Below the pieces are notes generated by a model. The model saw only the letters and a program-made list of their open reading frames with translations. It searched no databases and was not told the DNA's origin. Below, piece after piece: positions 16,893 to 24,100 of a stretch of 25,422 nucleotides of DNA (its first letter is position 1; each line of letters begins with the position of its first letter). Made by a program: the position numbers and the translations under genes. This stretch comes from a virus. The stretch is from positions 1-25,422 of the IMG/VR virus record IMGVR_UViG_3300017743_000108; one strand, 5' to 3'.

Positions 16893-16899
16893 TATTTAT
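16893..16899 (+). promoter_or_regulatory. Putative late promoter box TATTTAT
   Basis: TATTTATA lies directly after the terminator and ends 20 nt before the ATG at 16920, the standard spacing in this window. It would restart transcription for the phoH-like gene. Confidence 0.5.
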
Positions 16900-16919
16900 A
16901 TAAAAGAAAATAAAAGTCT

Positions 16920-17606
16920 ATGGCAAGTAATCATCATACCGATGGAGTGTTTATGGATAAAAAAAGACCTAAAAGGCCGATTAGGTTTAATGTAACGCTT
17001 AATGAAGAGCAGAAGCAGGCAAAGAAGTCAATAATTGACAACCCTGTAACTGTATTGAAAGGAATGGCCGGTAGCGGTAAGACTTTAGTCGCCACCCAAG
17101 TAGCACTCGATTTACTTTTCACCAAACAGATAGATAAGGTTATAATAACTCGTCCGACGGTTTCTAAAGAAGCGATAGGATTCTTACCAGGAGATATAAG
17201 AGAAAAAATGGACCCTTGGTTAGCCCCTATCTATCACAATCTCTACATGTTATACAGTAAAGAGAAGGTTGATAAAGAAATGGAAGAAGAGAGAATAGAG
17301 ATAGTTCCTTTTGCTTTCATGAGAGGAAGAACATTTGTAAACTCTTTTGTAATCGTTGATGAAGCACAAAATGTAACACATAACCAGATGGAAACTATAC
17401 TAGGACGTTTAGGTAAGAGTTCTAAAATGGTAATATGTGGAGATTTAGCACAAATTGATTTAAAAGATAAAAGAGAAACTGGATTTTCTTTTCTTGCCCG
17501 ACTAGAAGAAAGTGTACCGGGCTTTGTTACTCATTCATTAGCACAGAATCATAGACACGAAATTGTAGCTCCAATCTTGGAAGTGTACAAAACCTTTAGA
17601 GACTAG
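16920..17606 (+). CDS. phoH: PhoH-like ATPase
   Basis: This 228-residue P-loop NTPase is of the PhoH type. Walker A is GMAGSGKT at 48-55, the IITRPTVSKEAIGFLPG block is at 75-91, Walker B FVIVDEAQN is at 143-151, the GDLAQID motif is at 174-180, and the C-terminal arginine-containing block LAQNHRHEIV is at 207-216. It is a single-domain form, near the core length of PhoH proteins. PhoH is common in marine phages, where it has been discussed as a phosphate-stress or RNA-metabolism gene, but its role in phage is unknown. A second ATG at 16953 (MDKKRPKRP) is possible. The box spacing favours 16920. It sits alone between the capsid terminator and the neck unit. Confidence 0.93.
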   Translation: MASNHHTDGVFMDKKRPKRPIRFNVTLNEEQKQAKKSIIDNPVTVLKGMAGSGKTLVATQVALDLLFTKQIDKVIITRPTVSKEAIGFLPGDIREKMDPWLAPIYHNLYMLYSKEKVDKEMEEERIEIVPFAFMRGRTFVNSFVIVDEAQNVTHNQMETILGRLGKSSKMVICGDLAQIDLKDKRETGFSFLARLEESVPGFVTHSLAQNHRHEIVAPILEVYKTFRD

Positions 17607-17610
17607 TTAC

Positions 17611-17617
17611 TATTTAT
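17611..17617 (+). promoter_or_regulatory. Putative late promoter box TATTTAT
   Basis: TATTTATA begins 5 nt after the phoH stop and ends 15 nt before the gp13 ATG. It would drive the neck-tail completion-fibre unit. Confidence 0.5.
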
Positions 17618-17632
17618 ATTAAACTTTAGTAA

Positions 17633-18775
17633 ATGTCTCAAACTATTATATGGGCTGGTAGTTCGACCTTTTCCACCGGTCAAACACCATTTGGATTTTA
17701 CGATTCAGATACTGCTTTTCAAACAGATGCCGATAAAGTAGCAAGCTTTTGTGCTACTAGACTTGGATATCCACTTATGGATGTCGAATTGCAATCAGGT
17801 TCTTTTTATGCCTGTTTTGAAGAGGCAATCACTACTTACGGCAATGAGGTATTTCAATATAAAATAAGAGAAAACTACTTGAACTTAGAAGGATCATCAA
17901 CTGGTTCATCAGTTAATGGAGTTTTATTAGAACCTTCTTTGAATAGAACAGTAGAAATAAGTAAGAACTATGGAACTGAAGCAGGTGTAGGCGGTAATAT
18001 TACTAAGTATACAGGTTCTCTACTTGTTACCGCTTCACAACAGAACTATGACCTAGATGCCTGGGCTACAGATCAAGGGATCACAGGTTCTATAGAAGTA
18101 AGAAAGGTATTTTACGAAGCCCCTCCTGCAATTTTAAGGTACTTTGATCCTTATGCCGGTACAGGTACAGGGATACAGTCGTTAATGGATGCTTTCGATT
18201 TTGGATCATTTTCTCCTGGAGTAAATTTCTTATTGATGCCTGCATCTTTTGATATTTTAAAGGTTCAAGCAATAGAATTCAATGATCAAATAAGAAGATC
18301 ATCGTATTCTTTTGAGCTAGTTAACAACCAGTTAAAGTTATTTCCTATCCCAACTAATGGTGGTAGGTTATACTTCGAGTATTTTAAAGTTAATGATAAA
18401 AAAGCAGCAAGTATAGGTAGCGAACGTGGACTGGTAACTAATGTTGGAGAAGTGCCTTATAATAATCCAACTTACGCATATATAAACAGTGTAGGAAGAC
18501 AATGGATATTCAGATATTCACTTGCTTTAGCTAAGGAATTGCTTGGATACATAAGAGGTAAGTACCAAACAGTACAGATCCCAGGATCTGAAACTACTTT
18601 GAATCAAGCCGACTTACTTTCTGATGCAAGATCAGAAAAAGAGGCCTTAATTACTCAACTAAGAGAAATGTTAGAGCAAACTTCACGTCAAACTATGATG
18701 GAAAAGCAGGCTATGGAAGGAGAAAACCTTTCAAAGACGTTAAATCAAGTTCCAATGACAATATACATAGGATAA
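17633..18775 (+). CDS. 13: Neck protein (gp13-like)
   Basis: This 380-residue protein matches the gp13 neck family of marine T4-like phages. It has an N-terminal helical part (VASFCATRLGYPLMDVELQS, FEEAITTYGNEVFQYKIREN), a middle region with SFDILKVQAIEFNDQIRRSS, and a conserved C-terminal half around WIFRYSLALAKELLGYIRGK, then a helical tail ending MTIYIG. In T4, gp13 and gp14 close the filled head and prepare it for tail joining. It is about 70 residues longer than T4 gp13, through the Ser/Thr/Gly-rich insert near residues 85-135. It leads the last transcription unit and lies 3 nt before the next gene. Confidence 0.85.
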   Translation: MSQTIIWAGSSTFSTGQTPFGFYDSDTAFQTDADKVASFCATRLGYPLMDVELQSGSFYACFEEAITTYGNEVFQYKIRENYLNLEGSSTGSSVNGVLLEPSLNRTVEISKNYGTEAGVGGNITKYTGSLLVTASQQNYDLDAWATDQGITGSIEVRKVFYEAPPAILRYFDPYAGTGTGIQSLMDAFDFGSFSPGVNFLLMPASFDILKVQAIEFNDQIRRSSYSFELVNNQLKLFPIPTNGGRLYFEYFKVNDKKAASIGSERGLVTNVGEVPYNNPTYAYINSVGRQWIFRYSLALAKELLGYIRGKYQTVQIPGSETTLNQADLLSDARSEKEALITQLREMLEQTSRQTMMEKQAMEGENLSKTLNQVPMTIYIG

Positions 18776-18778
18776 AGC

Positions 18779-19081
18779 ATGAAACTACAGGAGATAATAG
18801 CAGAAATACAGTATATGACCTATGAATCAATGGCAGAAGTGTCATTTAGTGAGTCTAGTGCTACTAAAGTAGCTGAATTATTAAGAGCCTTACCTGGAGT
18901 TACAACTGTTGCTATCGCAGGAGGTTTTGAAGATAATTCTGACAAAGAAATTTATAAAATAAAACTTATAACACAGAAATCTGGTATTGAAGCATTTACA
19001 GCTTTTAAAAATAACGCACTTAGTAAATATAGTGTGGTAAAAGGTATAAATGTAGCAGATAAAAACATAGTTAAGCTGTAA
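18779..19081 (+). CDS. Small protein with capsid-targeting-like N-terminus
   Basis: This 100-residue protein lies between the gp13 and gp14 genes. It begins MKLQEIIAEIQYM, which closely resembles the T4 internal-protein capsid targeting sequence MKTYQEFIAEA. From residue 28 it shows an alpha-beta pattern (KVAELLRALPGVTTVAIAGG, then YKIKLIT, then a helix) that looks like a small ferredoxin-like or ACT-like fold. I recall similar proteins in marine phages without function. Either it is a packed internal protein cleaved near E9, or it is a neck accessory factor as its position suggests. It overlaps the next start by one base. Confidence 0.65.
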   Translation: MKLQEIIAEIQYMTYESMAEVSFSESSATKVAELLRALPGVTTVAIAGGFEDNSDKEIYKIKLITQKSGIEAFTAFKNNALSKYSVVKGINVADKNIVKL

Positions 19082-19569
19082 TGATATTTGGATCTAATAA
19101 TGATTTTAAACTTTTTAATCGAATCAACCGTGAATTTCTCAAAGAAGTGGTTGAACAGGAGATCCTGTATTATAAATTTAGTTTAGAAGAGTCATTAACT
19201 AATATCTACGGAGAATCAGCAGCAAAAAAGTACTGGACCCCGGTTAAGCTTTACTGTTTAATAACTAGAGGTGATCAAGTCGTTACTACTGACGATTTCG
19301 GACCGGATTTAAACAGAGATGCATCGTTTGCATTTCTAAGACAAGATTTAGTAGATACTTCTGTAGTTCCTGAAGTAGGAGACATATTAATGTGGCACGA
19401 AGACTATTATGAAGTAGATACAGTAAGAGAAAACCAATTATTTTTAGGAAAAGATAACAATTATAATTTAACCGATTATGGATCTCAATTTGGAGCATCA
19501 GTTTCAATCATAGTTGATACCCATATGACAAGAAGAGAAAGAACAGGAATAGAATATGAAAATATTTAA
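19081..19569 (+). CDS. Neck / head-closure protein (gp14-like)
   Basis: This 162-residue protein has the features I associate with gp14-type neck proteins of marine T4-like phages: LFNRINREFLKEVVEQEILY near the N-terminus, NIYGESAAKKYWTPVKLYCL, DDFGPDLNRDASFAFLRQDL in the middle, and PEVGDILMWHEDYYEVDTVR before ENQLFLGKDNNYN. It is shorter than T4 gp14 (256 residues). Position next to gp13 supports a role in closing the DNA-filled head and forming the connector for the tail. The family is recognised from memory, so the exact gene number is uncertain. It overlaps the next gene by 14 nt. Confidence 0.65.
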   Translation: MIFGSNNDFKLFNRINREFLKEVVEQEILYYKFSLEESLTNIYGESAAKKYWTPVKLYCLITRGDQVVTTDDFGPDLNRDASFAFLRQDLVDTSVVPEVGDILMWHEDYYEVDTVRENQLFLGKDNNYNLTDYGSQFGASVSIIVDTHMTRRERTGIEYENI

Positions 19570-19834
19570 CATACTTTTTGAAAAGAATAAAGATCCGTAC
19601 GGTCACAAGCTAGTATCTAAAGGAATTGACCCTGAAACCGGAGCAGTTTCATCAGATGTAGTTTATACTCCTTTACGTAGAGTAAAAGTTAACTTAGATA
19701 TGATGAACGAAGACTTAATAGAAGCCGTTCGAGAGCATCCAGAAGACCCTAAATTGTTAGAGTTACAGAAAACTTTTGAAAGTTTTAAAAGAGACTTTAA
19801 CAGGCATACTAATAAGGTATACGGAAAAATCTAA
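19556..19834 (+). CDS. Small hypothetical protein in neck cluster
   Basis: This 92-residue protein begins MKIFNILFEKNKD, another short N-terminal helix ending L-F-E. It continues with a beta-like DPETGAVSSDVVYTPLRRVK and a helical C-terminus (HPEDPKLLELQKTFESFKRD). There is no membrane segment or catalytic motif. Its overlap with the gp14-like gene and the 10-nt gap to the gp15-like gene place it in the neck operon. I do not recognise the family. A neck accessory or internal head role is possible. Confidence 0.6.
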   Translation: MKIFNILFEKNKDPYGHKLVSKGIDPETGAVSSDVVYTPLRRVKVNLDMMNEDLIEAVREHPEDPKLLELQKTFESFKRDFNRHTNKVYGKI

Positions 19835-19844
19835 TATAAAGTAA

Positions 19845-21116
19845 ATGGCAAATAGAAAACCTTTACCAAAAACCCAAAGACAGCTATCTCAAGACAGTAT
19901 GACTACTTACCGTACTGAGAACTATACAGCTGACAAAGCTAATGTTGATAATGCTAAGAAAAGAGCATATCAACGTACGGTAAAGGCTGATGATGTCAAA
20001 AATTTTAGTATTGGTTTAAAAGATATAGATGAAACTATATTTTACTACTTTAATAATGTGATTAAACCTTCGGTTTTACAAAATGGAGTTGTAAAAACTG
20101 TTCCAATCATATACGGCTCTGCCGAAAGATGGTCAGCCGTTCAAAAAGATGGGTTTTATCGGGATAAAAACGGTAAAATTCAACTACCTCTTATAATGGT
20201 TAAGAGAGACAGTGTAGAAAAGAACAGACAGCTTGGAAATAAGATGGATGCTAACAATCCTAACAATTTTGGAGTGTTTGAAAAGAAGTTTTCACGTAAA
20301 AACATATACGATAGGTTTTCTACCTTAAATAATAGAGTAGAAACTAAAGAATACCACGGTGTAGTAATACCAGATTATGTAAATTTAACATATTCTTGCA
20401 TAATCTTTACAGAATACATCGAACAAATGAATAAAATAGTAGAAAGTATAAACTATGCATCAGATGCTTACTGGGGTGACCCGGATAAATTTAATTTTAG
20501 AGCTATGATCGATAGTTATAACACAACTACAGAGTTAAGTCAAGGTCAAGACCGTTCGGTAAAGACAAATTTCAATATAAAACTGCTAGGACATATAGTC
20601 CCAGACAGTATTAATGCTTTACAGATGGGATCTAAGAAGTTTTTTAGTAAATCTTCTGTAACCTTTGGTCTTGAAACAGTATCAGACATAAATACAGTAG
20701 TATCAACAGGTACAATAACAGGAGATGATAAAACTTCATACAAATTTACTACTGAAGGTGCAAAAGAACTTACCGTTGTTGGTGGAGCAGGAGATGGAGT
20801 AGCAGGTATGACAGCAGAAGAAAAAGCATACACAGGCTTATTAAGATCTTACTCAAGTAATACTGTTAACGTAACGGTAAACAATGAAACAAGAACACTT
20901 ACTTGGACAGGATTAACTATAGCAACACCACCGGCAGGATTTGCAGCATTGACTAAAGATGATTTTCAATTATTTATTAATGGAAGTATAGTGGAAAATG
21001 ATGCTATAGATTCTATTGAACAAAGTAGTTCTAATATAGTAGTTACGGTGAATAGTGGATTAGAATTTGCATTGAGTTCTGATGACGAATATATGATTAT
21101 TGGAAAAATTAATTAG
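19845..21116 (+). CDS. Probable tail completion / sheath stabiliser (gp15-like) with C-terminal extension
   Basis: This 423-residue protein has a basic N-terminal arm (residues 1-45) and then a core beginning at VKNFSIGLKDIDETIFYYFN. The core contains VPIIYGSAERW (86-96), IQLPLIMVKRDS, VVIPDYVNLTYSCIIFTEYI and a conserved NKIVESINYASDAYWGDPDK block. These resemble the gp15 group of tail terminators in T4-like phages, which cap the tail tube and sheath and join the tail to the neck. T4 gp15 is 272 residues. Here about 130 extra residues after the core (from about residue 285) form a Gly/Thr/Ser-rich, beta-type extension. The setting, neck genes before and a fibre after, fits. The assignment to gp15 is from memory and tentative. 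Confidence 0.6.
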   Translation: MANRKPLPKTQRQLSQDSMTTYRTENYTADKANVDNAKKRAYQRTVKADDVKNFSIGLKDIDETIFYYFNNVIKPSVLQNGVVKTVPIIYGSAERWSAVQKDGFYRDKNGKIQLPLIMVKRDSVEKNRQLGNKMDANNPNNFGVFEKKFSRKNIYDRFSTLNNRVETKEYHGVVIPDYVNLTYSCIIFTEYIEQMNKIVESINYASDAYWGDPDKFNFRAMIDSYNTTTELSQGQDRSVKTNFNIKLLGHIVPDSINALQMGSKKFFSKSSVTFGLETVSDINTVVSTGTITGDDKTSYKFTTEGAKELTVVGGAGDGVAGMTAEEKAYTGLLRSYSSNTVNVTVNNETRTLTWTGLTIATPPAGFAALTKDDFQLFINGSIVENDAIDSIEQSSSNIVVTVNSGLEFALSSDDEYMIIGKIN

Positions 21117-21118
21117 GG

Positions 21119-24100
21119 ATGGCTCTAACTAAATGGAAACAAATTGATGGAGACTTAACTGGCTCTAGAGTATTAACTGGTTCGTTAGAACTATCTGGTA
21201 GTTTAAACATACAAGGTAGTATATCTGCTTCTTCCTCTATAACAGGTTCGGATGTAAAAATAAACGATTGGGGCTCAGTATCAGCTTCTTTAGCCAGCGT
21301 TTCAGCTTCAGCAGCCAGTATTCCAACTCTTCAGCAAGTTACAGATCAAGGAGCTACTACAACCAATCAAATAGGTATTGGAACAGCATCACCTTCTTAT
21401 ACTCTGGATGTATCCGGGTCTGGTAATTTTACAGATGGACTTACCGTTACAGGATCGATATTGCATAATGGTAACCTAACAGTAACAGGAACAGTAACAG
21501 CAGAAGAATTTCATACCGAATTCGTTTCTGCTTCTATTATTTATAGCTCCGGTTCTACTAAATTTGGAGATACCTCAGACGATATACATTCTTTCTCAGG
21601 CTCTTTAAGAGTAACAGGGTCAGGTGACCATTATTTCACTAACGGTAACATAGGTATTGGTACAGACTCACCGGCATATAAAGTACAAATAGTAGGAGAA
21701 CCTGGCAGTGCACCGTTACTGTCTCTTAAAAACTCTGGTGCTTTAACCTCGGAAGATATTTTCATGTCTTTTAATAGAGATAATAGCAATACTGCAGGAT
21801 ATGCTATAGGGATCGATTCATCGGATAACTCGTTTAGAATTGCAGAAGACGGAGATACTATAATTACCAATCCACGAATTATTGTTAAATCTTCCTCAGG
21901 TAAAGTAGGTCTAGGAACAACATCACCAGCTTCACCTTTACATGTATATGAAAGCACAGCAACTACCGGTGGAGACAACGGAATCACTATAGAAAATGCA
22001 GGTACTGGAGATGCTATAATGCAATACCTTCTACCTGGAGTACGTAGATGGGTTACAGGTATTGATAATAGTGATAGTGATTCTTTCAAAATTGCTCCTT
22101 CAGTCGATGTAGGCACTGATGCTGCTCTTACCATAAAAACTAATGGTAATACCGGTATAGGTACGTCCTCTCCGGACTATAGATTAGATGTAAATTCAAG
22201 TACTACTAATGCAGTAGCAAATTTTGAATCTACTGATAGCACAGCACTTATTAGAGTAGTTGATTCTACTAAAACTGTAGTTTTTGGAGTCGCAGGCGAT
22301 AGACTGTCTTTAGGACATTCACTGAGTTTCGATAGTAGTAATCTTAACATTCTTTCCGGTTCTGGGTATGTAGGTATAGGAACAACTTCACCAAGTAAAA
22401 CCCTACATATAAGTAATACTGACCCTACAGTAAGACTACAAGACTCAGATGGAAGTAGCCAATGGGGTCAAATAAGACATTCAGGGGCTAATTTTATCTT
22501 TACTTCAAGAAACGGTTCATCAAAAGGTCTTACGGTCTTTCAAACTTATGACGGCACTACTACTACAGATACTTTAACTCTCAAAACTAGCAATCAAGTA
22601 CAACTCAACCAATACGGTTCAGGTACTTACACAGGAACTGCTGCTTATACTCTAGCAATAGATTCTTCTGGTAATATTATTGAAGAAAGTTTAGGAGCAG
22701 GAGCAGTAGATGGAGCAGGACAGGCTAACTATATTACAAGATGGGAAGATAGTGATACAATTACTTCATCTTCTATATATGAAGATACTAACGGTAACGT
22801 AGGTATAGGAACAACATCACCTTCAACCAGACTACACCTCTACTCCTCCTCAGCAGCTTCTACAGCTGATCTAATTTATTTAGAAAATGGAGGTTCAGGA
22901 GGAAACGAAGGAGTTTCTATAAAGTTTAATCCTATGTTTAGTGCAGAGTCAATGATTGCATCTAACAGAGAAGGAGCAAATTCAAATGTATCTAACCTAA
23001 CCTTTCACACTTACTCCGGCAGTATGGCAGAAGCCATGCGTATAACCTCAAAAGGGAACGTCGGTATAGGAACTACTACACCAACCGGATCCTTATTACA
23101 ACTATCGACTACTACAACCGAGATAACACCGTTGTTAAAGTTACATAATAATATTTCAACAAACGATAGCAGTGAAGGGGTATCTATTGACTTTGTAGGT
23201 AGTAGTGATGCATTAGCAGTGGGATCTAGAATCATAGCTACAAGAGCAGCTGCCGGAGCTCACATGGACTTAAGATTCCATACCCGGAGAGATCAATTTG
23301 CAATGATCATCGATGAGAATCAGAACGTAGGTATAGGTACAACATCTCCTGCTAGAGAACTTGAAGTTGCCGGAACTTCCAGAATGGAAAAACTTGAAAT
23401 AGCAGAAGGTGGCACACTTAAAGGGCAATTTAAAGTATCTGGTTCTTCTGAAGGTTCGTTTAAACTTTACAATGGAGTTAATACAGGACTACACCTAAAA
23501 AGCTCAGGTACTTCAGGATGGATTGGAGCTGGTTCACAAGTTAAGTTTGCAAAAATGGACGGTAACAGTAACATCGTTGGTCCAAGAACACTTTTAGTTG
23601 ATGTTACAAACAATACTGTAGATGCAAGCGGTTCTCTTACAGGAGGTGAAGTATTAACAGATGGTGACTATACTGTAAATTACGGTAACGGTCTTACAAC
23701 AGGACTCAAATGGAAAAATTTAGCATATACTAAATTCTCAGCAGCAGTAAAAGCAGTAGACGATGCAAACTTCTCTAGAACGGGATTAGGATTCTTTACC
23801 GGAGATGATTCGGATACTACTACCGATGCTCAAGAGAGAATGAGAATAACTCGAGCAGGTAATGTAGGTATAGGGACAACTTCACCTGGTCAAAAACTAT
23901 CAGTAAACTCAGGAACAACTAACATAACATCTGAATTTAAATCAACAGATAATCAAGCATGGATTAGTGTTCAAGATGATGATAGCGGTACTTACGGTGC
24001 ATTATTCGGTACAGATTCTGATGCAAATCATGCTATAATACTAGCAGATAGTAGTGCTATTAAGAGATTAGTAATTAATACATCAGGTAACGTAGGAATC

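Noticed and set aside
21538-21544. TATTTAT inside the fibre gene
   Set aside because: It is an internal occurrence within coding sequence, with no gene start at the expected distance. Chance matches are expected in A/T-rich DNA.
21631-22134. Long open frame on the minus strand opposite the fibre gene
   Set aside because: It lies entirely within the repetitive fibre coding frame, mirrors its low-complexity composition, and has no recognisable domain or promoter. It is a shadow of the fibre frame.
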